Source: Burkholderia sp. (lineage in GTDB: Bacteria; Pseudomonadota; Gammaproteobacteria; Burkholderiales; Burkholderiaceae). From it: DNA of 64,000 nucleotides. Each line of letters begins with the position of its first letter. The stretch's first letter is position 1. Positions 18,715-31,945 of the stretch are shown here, piece after piece. A program made the position numbers and the translations under genes. The notes beneath the pieces are model-generated. The model was not told the origin of the DNA and ran no database searches. It saw nothing but the letters and a program-made list of their open reading frames with translations. Location: positions 1 to 64,000 of the forward strand of contig JAIRVP010000040.1 in NCBI GenBank assembly GCA_031253835.1. The letters run 5' to 3'.

Positions 18715-20052
18715 ATGACCACCAAGCCAACCGGCGAGATCGCCGCGCATCGCCTGTCGTCCACGCAACTCTCGTGCGAATTCGCCGATATCGCGCCGCT
18801 GCTCGATCCGACTGCCGCGGCCGCCGCCGCGAGCCGCTGCCACTACTGCTACGACGCACCGTGCGTGCAGGCGTGCCCGACGCAGATCGACATCCCGAGC
18901 TTCATCCGCAAGATCGGCAACGGCAACCTGAAGGGCGCCGCGACCGACATCCTGTCCGCGAATCCGCTCGGCGGGATGTGCGCGCGCGTGTGCCCGACCG
19001 AGATCCTGTGCGAAGGCGCGTGCGTGCGGAATCACCAGGACGCGCAGCCCGTCGCGATCGGCGCGCTGCAACGGCATGCGACCGACTGGGCGATGGAAAC
19101 CGGCGCGGTGCAGTTCCGGCGCGCGCCCGACACGGGCCGCCATGTCGCGGTGGTCGGCGCGGGGCCGGCCGGGCTCGCGTGCGCGCACCGGCTCGCGCTC
19201 GCCGGGCATCGCGTCACGCTGTTCGACGCGCGCCCGAAGGCCGGCGGCCTCAACGAATACGGGATCGCCGCGTACAAGACCGTCGACGATTTCGCGCAGC
19301 GCGAAGTCGAGTGGCTGCTGTCGGTCGGCGGCATCGCGCTGGAAACGGGCGTCGCGCTCGGCCGCGACGTGACGCTCGACGCGCTGCGCGAGCAGCACGA
19401 CGCGGTGTTCCTCGCGATGGGCCTCGGCGGCGTGCGGGCGCTCGCGATCGACGGCGAGCAACTGGGCGGCGTGATGAACGCGGTCGACTTCATCGCGCAG
19501 GTGCGGCAGGCCGACGCGCTCGAGAACGTGCCGGTCGGGCGGCGCGTGGTCGTGATCGGCGGCGGCAATACGGCGATCGATGCGGCCGTGCAGAGCCGCA
19601 AGCTCGGCGCCGAGCGCGTGACGATGGTGTATCGGCGCGGCGTGGAGGCAATGAGCGCGACGTGGGCCGAACGCGAATTTGCGCAGAAGAGCGGCGTCAC
19701 GCTCGTCACGCACGCGAAGCCGGTGCGCATCGCGGGCGCGAACGGGCAGGCGACGGGTGTCGAATTCGAGGCCGCATCCGGCGAGCGTTTCACCGTCGAG
19801 GCGGACATGGTGCTGAAGGCGATCGGCCAGACGCTGGTGCCGGACGGTGTCGCGGCCGCGTTGCTGACGGCCGACGGCACGCGCATCGCGGTGGAGGCGG
19901 ACGGGCGCACGGCGCTGCCCGACGTGTGGGCCGGCGGCGATTGCGCGGCGACGGGCGGCATCGACCTCACGGTGCAGGCCGTGCAGGACGGCAAGCGCGC
20001 GGCCGCGTCGATCGACGCGGCGCTCGCGGCACGCGACGCGAAGGCCGCCTGA
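18715..20052 (+). CDS. preT: NAD-dependent dihydropyrimidine dehydrogenase subunit PreT, 445 aa
   Basis: The N-terminal iron-sulfur domain has CHYCYDAPCVQACPTQIDIP and CARVCPTEILCEGACVRN. It is followed by FAD binding (VVGAGPAGLACAHRLALAG) and NAD(P) binding (VVIGGGNTAIDAAVQSRKLG), ending with AGGDCAATGGIDLTVQAVQDGKRAA. It passes electrons from NADH to PreA, which reduces uracil or thymine. Length fits. It lies 127 bases after the hydrolase gene and 55 before preA. Confidence 0.93.
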   Translation: MTTKPTGEIAAHRLSSTQLSCEFADIAPLLDPTAAAAAASRCHYCYDAPCVQACPTQIDIPSFIRKIGNGNLKGAATDILSANPLGGMCARVCPTEILCEGACVRNHQDAQPVAIGALQRHATDWAMETGAVQFRRAPDTGRHVAVVGAGPAGLACAHRLALAGHRVTLFDARPKAGGLNEYGIAAYKTVDDFAQREVEWLLSVGGIALETGVALGRDVTLDALREQHDAVFLAMGLGGVRALAIDGEQLGGVMNAVDFIAQVRQADALENVPVGRRVVVIGGGNTAIDAAVQSRKLGAERVTMVYRRGVEAMSATWAEREFAQKSGVTLVTHAKPVRIAGANGQATGVEFEAASGERFTVEADMVLKAIGQTLVPDGVAAALLTADGTRIAVEADGRTALPDVWAGGDCAATGGIDLTVQAVQDGKRAAASIDAALAARDAKAA

Positions 20053-20107
20053 GCGCGCGGCGCACTGCACGCACACCGAACACGACCCCCTTCTCACGGA
20101 GCCGACC

Positions 20108-21424
20108 ATGGCCGATCTTCGCTGCACCATCGCAGGCATCACTTCGCCGAATCCCTTCTGGCTGGCGTCCGCGCCGCCGACCGACAAGGCCTACAACGTC
20201 AACCGCGCATTCGAGGCGGGCTGGGGCGGCGTCGTCTGGAAGACGCTCGGGCTCGATCCGCACGTCGTCAACGTCAGTTCGCGCTACGGCGCCGTGCAGT
20301 GGAACGGCCAGCGCATCGCGGGGCTGAACAACATCGAGCTCATCACCGACCGCCCGCTCGACGTGAACCTGAGAGAGATCGCGCAGGTGAAGCGCGACTG
20401 GCCCGACCGCGCGCTGATCGTGTCGCTGATGGTGCCGTGCAACGAACGCGACTGGAAATGGATCCTGCCGCTCGTCGAGGATACCGGGGCCGATGCGGTC
20501 GAACTCAACTTCGGCTGCCCGCACGGGATGAGCGAGCGGGGCATGGGCGCGGCGGTCGGGCAGGTGCCCGAATACGTCGAGATGGTCACGCGCTGGGTGA
20601 AGGAAGGCACGAAGCTGCCGTGCCTCGTGAAGCTCACGCCGAACATCAGCGACATCCGGATGGGCTCGCGCGCCGCGTACAAGGGCGGCGCGGACGGCGT
20701 GTCGCTGATCAACACGATCAACTCGATCGTCGCGGTCGACCTCGACCACATGGCGCCGATGCCGACCGTCGACGGCAAGGGCACGCACGGCGGCTATTGC
20801 GGCCCGGCCGTGAAGCCGATCGCGCTGAACATGGTCGCGGAGATCGCACGCGACCCGGAAACGCCGAACCTGCCGATCTCGGGCATCGGCGGCATCTCGT
20901 CATGGCGCGACGCGGCGGAGTTCATGGTGCTCGGCGCCGGCAGCGTGCAGGTGTGCACCGCCGCGATGCATTACGGCTTCCGGATCGTGTCGGACCTCGC
21001 GGACGGGCTGTCGAACTGGATGGACGAGAAGGGCTACGCGACGCTCGACGACATCCGCGGCCGCGCGGTGCCGAACGTGACCGACTGGAAATACCTGAAC
21101 CTGAAGTACGACATCAAGGCGCGCATCGACCAGGACCGCTGCATCCAGTGCGGGCTGTGCCATATCGCGTGCGAGGACACGTCGCACCAGGCGATCACCG
21201 CGACGAAGGACGGCGTGCGGCACTTCGACGTGGTCGATTCGGAATGCGTCGGGTGCAATCTTTGCATGCACGTGTGTCCGGTCGAGCAATGCATCACGAT
21301 GGAGCGTGTCGATTCGGGCGACTACGCGAACTGGACCACGCATCCGAACAATCCGGCGAGTGCGGATGCCGGTGCGGGTGCCGGCACCGCGGCGCCGCCC
21401 GAGAAGCACGCGAAGGCGGCCTGA
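20108..21424 (+). CDS. preA: NAD-dependent dihydropyrimidine dehydrogenase subunit PreA, 438 aa
   Basis: FMN-binding TIM barrel of the dihydroorotate dehydrogenase type: SPNPFWLASAPPTDKAYNV, the substrate cysteine in ELNFGCPHGMSERGMGAA, and LPISGIGGISSWRDAAEF. It is followed by two 4Fe-4S motifs, CIQCGLCHIACEDTSHQ and CVGCNLCMHVCPVEQC. It reduces uracil/thymine to the 5,6-dihydro form with PreT. Confidence 0.95.
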   Translation: MADLRCTIAGITSPNPFWLASAPPTDKAYNVNRAFEAGWGGVVWKTLGLDPHVVNVSSRYGAVQWNGQRIAGLNNIELITDRPLDVNLREIAQVKRDWPDRALIVSLMVPCNERDWKWILPLVEDTGADAVELNFGCPHGMSERGMGAAVGQVPEYVEMVTRWVKEGTKLPCLVKLTPNISDIRMGSRAAYKGGADGVSLINTINSIVAVDLDHMAPMPTVDGKGTHGGYCGPAVKPIALNMVAEIARDPETPNLPISGIGGISSWRDAAEFMVLGAGSVQVCTAAMHYGFRIVSDLADGLSNWMDEKGYATLDDIRGRAVPNVTDWKYLNLKYDIKARIDQDRCIQCGLCHIACEDTSHQAITATKDGVRHFDVVDSECVGCNLCMHVCPVEQCITMERVDSGDYANWTTHPNNPASADAGAGAGTAAPPEKHAKAA

Positions 21425-21526
21425 CCGGCGGCCGGCGGCGCGGCATCGTCCGCGCCGCCGCTTTTCGTGACCCCTGGGCCGGCATCGTGCGATGCCGGCG
21501 CTGACGTTTCTCGTGGAGTGCGATCG

Positions 21527-24545
<3,019 letters not shown>

Positions 24546-24560
24546 ACGGCGCATGTCATG

Positions 24561-24598
24561 CGGGGCGTGTCCGTTCGAGTGGCGAACGGCACGCCCCG
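24561..24598 (+). terminator. long stem-loop ending the pyrimidine operon
   Basis: CGGGGCGTG...CCGTTCG pairs with CGAACGG...CACGCCCCG around a short loop, 16 bases after the stop. It lacks a clean T tract but has the size and position of a transcription end. Confidence 0.65.
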
Positions 24599-24799
24599 AG
24601 TACGTTTACGCGTGGTAGGTAGAACAACTTATCAAATTTCCGAGTCGCAAAAGAAGAAACGATCGATCCGATTGGTCGCAGTGATTTTGTCGTCGTTGCA
24701 GGCGTGCGTATCGAGCGAGTAACATCCACCAACCCCACACAGGGGCCGCGGGCCAGGGCCGCTCGCCGGACAGTTCAAATAGTGAGAAAGGAGCACAAG

Positions 24800-26074
24800 G
24801 TGGATATTCTGCGCAGTCTCCTCGGTATGCTGTTTCTGTTGCTGGTTGCCTATCTGCTGTCGAACAATCGCCGGGCGGTCAGCGGCCGCACCATGATCGC
24901 CGCGCTGCTCACGCAGTTCGCGATCGGCGCGCTGGTGCTGTTCGTGCCGTCGGGCCGCGCGGTGCTGGCGGCGGCCGCGAACGGCGTCAATCGCGTGCTC
25001 GACATGGGCAATCACGGCATCGCGTTCGTGTTCGGCGGGCTGGTCGACGCCCGCATGTTCCAGCTGTTCGGCGACGGCGGATTCGTGTTCGGCCTGCGCG
25101 TGCTGCCGATGATCATCTTCGTCACGGCGCTGATCTCGGTGCTGTACTACATCGGCGTGATGAAGTGGATTGTCGCGATCCTCGGCGCGGGGCTCGCGAA
25201 AGTGCTCGGCGTGAGCCGCATCGAGGCGTGCTCGGCCGTCGCGACGATCTTCCTCGGGCAGAGCGAGATGCCCGCGCTCGTGAAGCCGTTCGTGCGCAAC
25301 ATGACGAGCGCCGAGATCTTCACGGTGATGGCGAGCGGCATGGCGTCGGTCGCGGGCTCGGTGCTGGTCGGCTACGCCGGCCTCGGCGTGAGGATGGAAT
25401 ACCTGCTCGCCGCATCGTTCATGGCGGTGCCGGGCGGGCTGCTGTTCGGCAAGCTGCTGTTTCCGACCGTCGAGCCGAGCCGCGTGGTGGTCGACGGTCT
25501 CGATTTCGACGACAAGCGCGCCGCCAACGTGATCGAGGCGGCGGCGTCCGGGGCATCGGTCGGCCTGCGGATCGCGATCAACGTCGGCGCGATGCTGATC
25601 GCGTTCGTCGGGCTCATCGCGCTGATGAACCTGATCGTCGGCGGCGTGGCCGCGTTCGCGGGCTTTCCGCAGATCACGCTGGTGGGCATCATCGGCCACC
25701 TGTTCGCACCGCTGGCCTGGATCATCGGCGTGCCGTGGCACGATGCGACGCTGGCCGGCAACTTCATCGGCGAGAAACTGATCTTCAACGAGTTCGTCGC
25801 GTACGGCGACCTGTCGCCGTACCTGAAGGGCGGCGAGCACGTCGCGGCGGCCGGCCTGCAGGTGCTCGACCCGAAGACGCTCGCGATCGTGTCGTTCGCG
25901 CTGTGCGGCTTCGCGAACTTCTCGTCGATCGCGATTCTCGCGGGCGGCTTCAGCGCGGTCGCGCCCGAGCGCCGCTCGGACGTCGCGCGGCTCGGCTTGC
26001 GTGCGCTGACGGCTGCCACGCTGTCGAACCTGATGAGCGCGGCGATTGCCGGCCTGTTCTTTTCGCTGCATTGA
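24800..26074 (+). CDS. nupC: concentrative nucleoside transporter, NupC/CNT family, 424 aa
   Basis: Sodium- or proton-coupled nucleoside importer with ~8-10 TM helices. Conserved CNT sequences include IFLGQSEMPALVKPFV, MASGMASVAGSVLVGYAG, GNFIGEKLIFNEFVAY and LCGFANFSSIAILAGG. I place the start at GTG 24800, preceded by AAAGGAG with 6-base spacing; an ATG far upstream would add an unconserved tail. Followed by deoA and cdd in a nucleoside salvage operon. Confidence 0.92.
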   Translation: MDILRSLLGMLFLLLVAYLLSNNRRAVSGRTMIAALLTQFAIGALVLFVPSGRAVLAAAANGVNRVLDMGNHGIAFVFGGLVDARMFQLFGDGGFVFGLRVLPMIIFVTALISVLYYIGVMKWIVAILGAGLAKVLGVSRIEACSAVATIFLGQSEMPALVKPFVRNMTSAEIFTVMASGMASVAGSVLVGYAGLGVRMEYLLAASFMAVPGGLLFGKLLFPTVEPSRVVVDGLDFDDKRAANVIEAAASGASVGLRIAINVGAMLIAFVGLIALMNLIVGGVAAFAGFPQITLVGIIGHLFAPLAWIIGVPWHDATLAGNFIGEKLIFNEFVAYGDLSPYLKGGEHVAAAGLQVLDPKTLAIVSFALCGFANFSSIAILAGGFSAVAPERRSDVARLGLRALTAATLSNLMSAAIAGLFFSLH

Positions 26075-26113
26075 ACCGTGCAGTAGACTCCGACCGTTCG
26101 AAGAGAGGCAACG

Positions 26114-27430
26114 ATGTTTCTACCGCAGGAATTCATTCGCAGGAAGCGCGACGGGCAACCGCTCGATCGTGACGGGATTGCCGCGTTCGTGCGCGGCGTG
26201 ACCGACGGCAGCGTGACCGAGGGCCAGGTGGCCGCGTTCGCGATGGCCGTGTATTTCAACGACCTGAGCACCGGCGAGCGCGTCGCGCTGACGCTCGCGC
26301 AGCGCGACTCGGGCGACGTGCTCGACTGGCGCGCGCTCGATCTCGACGGGCCGGTGATCGACAAGCATTCGACGGGCGGTGTCGGCGATGTCGTATCGCT
26401 GATGCTCGGGCCGATGGTGGCCGCGTGCGGCGGCTACGTGCCGATGATCTCGGGGCGCGGGCTCGGCCATACCGGCGGCACGCTCGACAAGCTCAGCGCG
26501 ATTCCCGGCTATGACGTGATGCCCGCGACGGATGCGTTTCGCCGCACGGTGCGCGACGTCGGCGTCGCGATCATCGGGCAGACCGCGCGGCTCGCGCCGG
26601 CCGACAAGCGCATCTATGCGATTCGCGACGTGACGGCGACCGTCGAGTCGGTCGCGATGATCACCGCGTCGATCCTGTCGAAGAAGCTCGCGGCGGGGCT
26701 CGACGGGCTCGTGATGGACGTGAAGGTCGGCTCGGGCGCGTTCATGCCGTCCGCGGAGAAATCGGCGGAACTGGCGCGCAGCATTGTCGACGTCGGCAAC
26801 GGCGCGGGCATGAAGACGACCGCGATCCTCACCGACATGAACCAGTCGCTCGCGCCGTGCGCGGGCAACGCGCTCGAAGTGGCATGCGCGATCGACTACC
26901 TGACGGGCAAGTCGCGCCCGGCGCGCCTGCATGACGTGACGATGGCGCTGTCGGCGGAGCTGCTCGTCACCGGCGGGCTGGCGCGCGATGTCGTCGAGGC
27001 GCGCGCGAAGCTGCAGCAGGCGCTCGACTCGGGCGCGGCCGCCGAACGCTTCGCGAGAATGGTCGTGGCGCTCGGCGGCCCCGCTGACCTGGTCGACGCG
27101 CCCGCCCGGCATCTGGCGCGGGCGGCGGTGATCGTGCCGGTTCCGTCGCCTGCGACCGGCGTGGTGCAGCGGGTCGATTGCCGCGGGCTCGGGCTGGCGG
27201 TCGTCGCGCTCGGCGGCGGCCGCACGCGCGCGGAGGATGCAATCGACGTCAGCGTCGGCCTGACGGCGCTGGCGGAGATCGGGCAGCGCGTCGAGGCCGG
27301 CGAGCCGCTCGGCTACGTGCATGCGCGCGACGATGCGGCCGCGGCACACGCGGTGGACGCGGTCCGGCGCAGCTACGTGCTCGGCGAGACGGGCGAAGCG
27401 CCGCCGACCCTTTACCAGCAGATCGGCTGA
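26114..27430 (+). CDS. deoA: thymidine phosphorylase, 438 aa
   Basis: Splits thymidine/deoxyuridine with phosphate to base and deoxyribose-1-phosphate. Conserved [33 protein letters not shown] and [10 protein letters not shown], with the glycosyl phosphorylase C-terminal domain, are all present. Full length. It lies 39 bases after the transporter. The free base can feed the pyrimidine degradation operon upstream. Confidence 0.97.
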   Translation: MFLPQEFIRRKRDGQPLDRDGIAAFVRGVTDGSVTEGQVAAFAMAVYFNDLSTGERVALTLAQRDSGDVLDWRALDLDGPVIDKHSTGGVGDVVSLMLGPMVAACGGYVPMISGRGLGHTGGTLDKLSAIPGYDVMPATDAFRRTVRDVGVAIIGQTARLAPADKRIYAIRDVTATVESVAMITASILSKKLAAGLDGLVMDVKVGSGAFMPSAEKSAELARSIVDVGNGAGMKTTAILTDMNQSLAPCAGNALEVACAIDYLTGKSRPARLHDVTMALSAELLVTGGLARDVVEARAKLQQALDSGAAAERFARMVVALGGPADLVDAPARHLARAAVIVPVPSPATGVVQRVDCRGLGLAVVALGGGRTRAEDAIDVSVGLTALAEIGQRVEAGEPLGYVHARDDAAAAHAVDAVRRSYVLGETGEAPPTLYQQIG

Positions 27431-27455
27431 CCCCACTCCCGGAGGCATCATTGCG

Positions 27456-27845
27456 ATGGAACGAGACGAACTGATCGAACAGGCCAAGGCGGCGCGCGAA
27501 CGCGCGTATGCGCCGTATTCGCGCTTCCAGGTCGGCGCGGCGCTGCAGGCGCGCGACGGGACGGTTTTTCACGGCTGCAACGTCGAGAACGCGTCGTACG
27601 GACTGTGCAATTGCGCGGAACGCACGGCGCTGTTTTCGGCGATCGCCGCCGGCTATCGTCCGGGCGATTTCGTGCGGCTCGCGGTCGTCGGCGACACGGA
27701 CGGCCCGATCGCGCCGTGCGGCGCGTGCCGTCAGGTGATCATCGAGATCGGCTTGCCCGACATCGAGGTGATCCTGGCCAATTTGAAGGGGGCCGTCGAA
27801 GTCACGACGGCCCGCGCATTGCTGCCGGGCGCGTTCAGCCTGTAA
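27456..27845 (+). CDS. cdd: cytidine deaminase, 129 aa
   Basis: Homotetrameric zinc deaminase: the YAPYSRFQVGAAL start, the CAE zinc/catalytic site in GLCNCAERTALFSAI, and PCGACRQVI. The start at 27456 has GGAGG 10 bases upstream. It converts (deoxy)cytidine to (deoxy)uridine for DeoA. It starts 25 bases after deoA. Confidence 0.97.
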   Translation: MERDELIEQAKAARERAYAPYSRFQVGAALQARDGTVFHGCNVENASYGLCNCAERTALFSAIAAGYRPGDFVRLAVVGDTDGPIAPCGACRQVIIEIGLPDIEVILANLKGAVEVTTARALLPGAFSL

Positions 27846-27873
27846 CGACGCGCGCCGCGGCGCGCCGCATGCG

Positions 27874-28989
27874 TCACGCGCCTTCGCGCGTTTCGCGGAT
27901 CGGGATCACGGTGCGCGCGCCGCACTGGCGCAGCAGGTCGCGCAATTCGTTGATGACCGGGAACACCTCGTGGTTCCAGTCGGCGCCCTGGCGATCGTGC
28001 GCTTCCTGTTCGCGCTCGACGATCCAGCGATCCTCGCGGAAGATGCGCTCGGTGAACCACACGAGCAGCGGCCACGCGAGATCGAGTGCGAACGGGATGC
28101 CGGGCTTGTGGATCGACAGCAGACCGAACGTGCGGTTGGTGCGCTGATCGGCGTCGAGCGGCACGTAGACGATCCACAGGTCCATCACGAGCGTGCCTTC
28201 GCTCGAGCGGATCTGCAGCGTCTGGTACGGGTAGCCGGTGCGTACCGTCATCACGCTCTTGTCGGACTGGTCGGCCGGCTTCTTGCTCGCGCCGAACACG
28301 AGCGCCTCGCCGACCGGCTGCTTGCCTTCCATCCGCGCGAACGTGTAGTCGACCTCGACCCAGTCGTCGCCGCGGCGGCGGCCGACCGAGCGCGCGCGCA
28401 TCTGCCCCATCTGCTTGCGGTGCAGGAACTGATGGTTCATGTCCATCAGGTTCTCGTGCATGAACGAGTAGTGGCACTTGACCTCGCGGCCGAAACGGCG
28501 CGTCTTGTACGCGCGATTGTCCGCCGATTCGAGCGCGGGGAACGGCCGTGAGTCGGCAAGCGTTGCGTCGCCCGGGAACACGAAGATCAGCCCGTGCGCC
28601 TCGCGGCACGGATACGCGCGCACGCCGTTGGGCAAGCGCTCGCGGCCGAGGTAGGGCACGTCGACGCAGCGGCCGCTGTCGCACGCGTAAGTCCAGCCGT
28701 GATAGCAGCAGCGCAGCGTTTCACCGCTGACGACGCCCGCATGCAGCGGCACCTGGCGGTGCGCGCAACGATCTTCGAGCGCATACACGGCGCCGGACTC
28801 GGTGCGCACGAGCACGATCGGCTCGCCGGCGAAGTGCACGCCGAGCGTCTTGCCGCGCTTGAGCTCGCGCGACCACGCGAGCGGGTACCAGTGGTCGGGA
28901 TGAATCGGCACGCGGCGCAGGTCGCGCACGGTCGCGCCGGAGGGCGATTCTCCAACGGTGTTGCTGTCAGGCAAGGGCACTGCGAGCAT
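27874..28989 (-). CDS. Rieske non-heme iron oxygenase, 371 aa
   Basis: The Rieske 2Fe-2S site is CAHRQVPL...CCYHGWTY (Cys-x-His, Cys-x2-His). The mononuclear iron site lies in ENLMDMNHQFLHRKQ, giving the His/His/Asp ligands. This is the alpha-subunit form of ring-hydroxylating or demethylating oxygenases, with no beta subunit nearby. The substrate cannot be read; a reductase partner must be elsewhere. Convergent with cdd. Confidence 0.88.
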   Translation of the reverse strand: MLAVPLPDSNTVGESPSGATVRDLRRVPIHPDHWYPLAWSRELKRGKTLGVHFAGEPIVLVRTESGAVYALEDRCAHRQVPLHAGVVSGETLRCCYHGWTYACDSGRCVDVPYLGRERLPNGVRAYPCREAHGLIFVFPGDATLADSRPFPALESADNRAYKTRRFGREVKCHYSFMHENLMDMNHQFLHRKQMGQMRARSVGRRRGDDWVEVDYTFARMEGKQPVGEALVFGASKKPADQSDKSVMTVRTGYPYQTLQIRSSEGTLVMDLWIVYVPLDADQRTNRTFGLLSIHKPGIPFALDLAWPLLVWFTERIFREDRWIVEREQEAHDRQGADWNHEVFPVINELRDLLRQCGARTVIPIRETREGA

Positions 28990-29213
28990 GCGTGACGCCT
29001 CCTGGCTGGGCGGGTAGTCCGGGCGCCGCAGGAAGCGGCGGGGATCTGGAGAAGTCTACGCGAAGTTGCCCGCCGCGGCGGACGCGATGCGGGTTTGCCC
29101 CGGCATGGCGGCCCGGGTTTCGTTGATGCGGCGCAAACCGGGCCGCAGGCCGCGCGCGCCGGTGACGCACGGCCGCGCGGCGGGCGGTATCCCGTCACGC
29201 GGCCGGCGGCCGG

Positions 29214-29957
29214 TCAGGAATGGGCTTCACGCCACAGCACCGCGTCGGAACGGTACAGCGCCGGGAAGCGCTGCTTCAGCCCGGCGACCTTCGGCAGGTC
29301 GTTGAACGCGATATACGGCGCGTCGGGATGCAGTTCGAGGTAGTTCTGGTGATAGGCCTCGGCCGGATAGAACCCCTTGTAGGCCTCGACACGCGTGACG
29401 ACAGGCGCCGGGAACACGTGCGCGGTGCCGAGCTGCGCGATGTACGCGGTCGCGACCGCGCGTTGCTGCGCGGTGGTCGGGAAGATCGCGGACCGGTACT
29501 GCGACCCTTCGTCGGGGCCCTGCCGGTTGAGTTCGGTCGGATCGTGCGCGACCGAGAAGAACACCTGCAGCAGCCGGCCGTACGTGATCTGCGTCGGGTC
29601 GTAGACGATGCGCACCGATTCCGCATGCCCCGTCAGCCCCGAGCCGACCAGCGCGTAGTGCGCGGTTTCGGATGCGCCGCCGGCATAGCCGGCCGTGACC
29701 TGCTTCACGCCTTTCACGTGCTCGAACACGCCCTGCACGCCCCAGAAGCAGCCGCCGGCGAGCACGGCCGTTTCTTCGTGCGCCGCGCCGGGCGTTTCGT
29801 CGAGCGTCGGCGCGGGCACGGTGCGCATCGGTTCGGCGGAATTGACGATGCGCTGGTAGCCGAACACGGCGGCGGCCGCGAAGGCGATGGCGCCGATGCG
29901 GCGCAGCAAGGTCGCGCGCCGTCGCGCTGCGGCATCGCGGGTGGAGATCGGGATCAT
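29214..29957 (-). CDS. msrA: peptide methionine-(S)-sulfoxide reductase MsrA, membrane-anchored/exported, 247 aa
   Basis: The catalytic motif is GGCFWGVQGVFEHVKGV (Cys ~70). Further MsrA landmarks are YAGG, GLTGHAESVRIVYDP and EGSQYRSAIF. An N-terminal extension of ~45 residues contains RRRATLLRR followed by a hydrophobic segment (IGAIAFAAAAVFGY), so the enzyme is probably anchored in, or exported across, the inner membrane. Its neighbours (thioredoxin/CcdA fusion and MsrB) support periplasmic methionine repair. Confidence 0.93.
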   Translation of the reverse strand: MIPISTRDAAARRRATLLRRIGAIAFAAAAVFGYQRIVNSAEPMRTVPAPTLDETPGAAHEETAVLAGGCFWGVQGVFEHVKGVKQVTAGYAGGASETAHYALVGSGLTGHAESVRIVYDPTQITYGRLLQVFFSVAHDPTELNRQGPDEGSQYRSAIFPTTAQQRAVATAYIAQLGTAHVFPAPVVTRVEAYKGFYPAEAYHQNYLELHPDAPYIAFNDLPKVAGLKQRFPALYRSDAVLWREAHS

Positions 29958-30017
29958 CGTTTGCTCCTGTTGAATGGGTCGGCGAAAGCGGCCGCCGGTT
30001 TGCGGCGGCGCACGCGA

Positions 30018-31910
30018 TCAACCGAAAGTGAATGCGTACGCATCGACACCGGGATCGAGAAACTCGATCGCGAACGTGCGATCGGCGATCGCCCCCGGCT
30101 GCCGGACGAGCTGGTACAGGCGTTGGCCGGTGACGGTGCCGTAGCCCTGCGCGTCGACGTCGGCGCCGTGCGCGGCCCCGGGCGCCGCGCCGTCGAGCGT
30201 CACGCGAAAGCGCACGGGCTGGCCGTTCGCGCCCGGGCCGAGCACGAGGTGCAGGTCGCGTGCATGGAAGCGGTAGACGATCCGGCCGTCGGGTGCCGCG
30301 AGCGACGCACGCTCGGCGCCGACCTTCCACGTGCCCGCGAGGCCCCAGTCGTTGAGGTCCGGCCGGGCCGGCGCGTCGTAGCGGTGCGCCGTATCGCGCA
30401 CGGCGCCGCCCGGCGACGTGAAGCTCTCCGCACGTGCATAGCCGACGTAGGTTTCGGGCGAACGGACGTCCGCGCTGTCGGCTGCCGCGAGTGCGCCCTT
30501 CGCGGGCGCACCGGCCAGCCCGAGCGGCACGTTCAGCGCTTCCGGATGGCCGGCTTCCGCGAGCAGCGACTGGATCGCGCGTTCCGACTGCGCGTATTCG
30601 CCTTCGCCGAAGTGGTGATGGCGAACGCGTCCTTGCGCGTCGATGAAGTAGTGCGCCGGCCAGTATTCGTTGTTGAAGGCGCGCCAGATCGCATAGCCGT
30701 TGTCGATCGCGACCGGGTAGTCGATGCCGAGGTCGTGCACGGCCTTCTTCACGTTGCCGATGTCGCGTTCGAACGCGAACTCCGGCGCGTGTACGCCGAT
30801 CACGACGAGCCCGTACGGCGCGTACTTGCGTGCCCACGCGTTCGTGTACGGCAGCGTGCGCAGGCAGTTGATGCACGAATACGTCCAGAAATCGACCAGC
30901 ACGACCTTGCCGCGCAGGCCGGCCGCGGTCAGCGGCGGCGAGTTCAGCCACTGCACGGCGCCGTCGAGCGACGGCAGCGTGCCTTCGACGGGCAGCGCGG
31001 ACGGCGTCGTGACGGCCGCGCGCATCATCGCGCTGCCGACCATTGCACCGCCGCCGGCCTGCGCGCCATCGGCTGCCGCGGCCATCATCGCGCCGCCGGT
31101 GGCGTTGTCGGTGGCGTTGTCGGTGGCGTTGCCGGTTGCGGCCATCGCGGCCGGTGCCGCGGGTGCTGCCGGTGCGCTGTTCGAGCGGCCGCCGAGGCGA
31201 TCGACGAGTTTCGTCTCGAGGCCGCCCGTCGTGACGGTCGACAGCTGCGCGAGCGCGCCGGTGTCGAGGCCGAGTGCGATCGCGCCGACGCCGGCCAGCA
31301 GCGCCGCGCCGATCCCGCGCCGGATCCATTCGCCGGCGCCGAGCGAGCGCTTCATCGCGGCGAACACCTTGCCGCCGATCACGAGCGCGACCGCGAGCGA
31401 CGTCGCCGCGCCGGCCGCATACGCGACGAGCAGCAGCGTCGTACCGACGCTCGCGCCGCGCAACGCGGCGCCGGTCAGCACGAGCCCCAGGATCGGGCCT
31501 GCGCACGGGGCCCACAGCAGGCCCGTCGCGACGCCGAGCAGCAGCGACGACGCGGGGCCGGCCGGGCGGCCGTCGCGCTGCGCGAACCCGGTGAGCCGGT
31601 TGCCGGCCGCGACGAGCGGGCGCGTCAGGTGTTCCGCGAAGCGCGGCATCAGCAGCGTCAGGCCGAACACGGCGAGCAAGACGATCGCGATCCAGCGGCC
31701 GGCCTGGTTCGCCTGCGCGACCCAGCCGCCGCCGACGGCGGCGAGCGTCGCGACGACGGCGAACGTCAGCGCCATGCCGGCGAGCAGCGGCAGGCCGGTG
31801 CGCACGAACGGCTGGTCGGCGCGTGCGAACACGAACGGCAGCACGGGCAGGATGCAGGGGCTCAGGATCGTGAGCACGCCCCCGAGATAGGCAAGGACGA
31901 TGAGCAGCAT
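30018..31910 (-). CDS. DipZ-like CcdA/thioredoxin fusion protein, 630 aa
   Basis: The N-terminal ~240 residues are a CcdA/DsbD-type membrane domain with paired cysteines in ILSPCILPVLPF and LLWAPCAGPILGLV, which move electrons across the inner membrane. A low-complexity Ala/Thr/Asn linker (~255-305) follows, with NAT repeats. Then comes a TlpA-type thioredoxin domain with FWTYSCINCLRTLPY (CxxC near 345) and a C-terminal beta-rich DipZ domain (~490-630). The start is set at ATG 31910. Between msrA and msrB, it would supply reducing power to both reductases. Confidence 0.9.
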   Translation of the reverse strand: MLLIVLAYLGGVLTILSPCILPVLPFVFARADQPFVRTGLPLLAGMALTFAVVATLAAVGGGWVAQANQAGRWIAIVLLAVFGLTLLMPRFAEHLTRPLVAAGNRLTGFAQRDGRPAGPASSLLLGVATGLLWAPCAGPILGLVLTGAALRGASVGTTLLLVAYAAGAATSLAVALVIGGKVFAAMKRSLGAGEWIRRGIGAALLAGVGAIALGLDTGALAQLSTVTTGGLETKLVDRLGGRSNSAPAAPAAPAAMAATGNATDNATDNATGGAMMAAAADGAQAGGGAMVGSAMMRAAVTTPSALPVEGTLPSLDGAVQWLNSPPLTAAGLRGKVVLVDFWTYSCINCLRTLPYTNAWARKYAPYGLVVIGVHAPEFAFERDIGNVKKAVHDLGIDYPVAIDNGYAIWRAFNNEYWPAHYFIDAQGRVRHHHFGEGEYAQSERAIQSLLAEAGHPEALNVPLGLAGAPAKGALAAADSADVRSPETYVGYARAESFTSPGGAVRDTAHRYDAPARPDLNDWGLAGTWKVGAERASLAAPDGRIVYRFHARDLHLVLGPGANGQPVRFRVTLDGAAPGAAHGADVDAQGYGTVTGQRLYQLVRQPGAIADRTFAIEFLDPGVDAYAFTFG

Positions 31911-31945
31911 GGTGCGTTCTCCAGTCGGTCGGGAGTAGGGCCGGA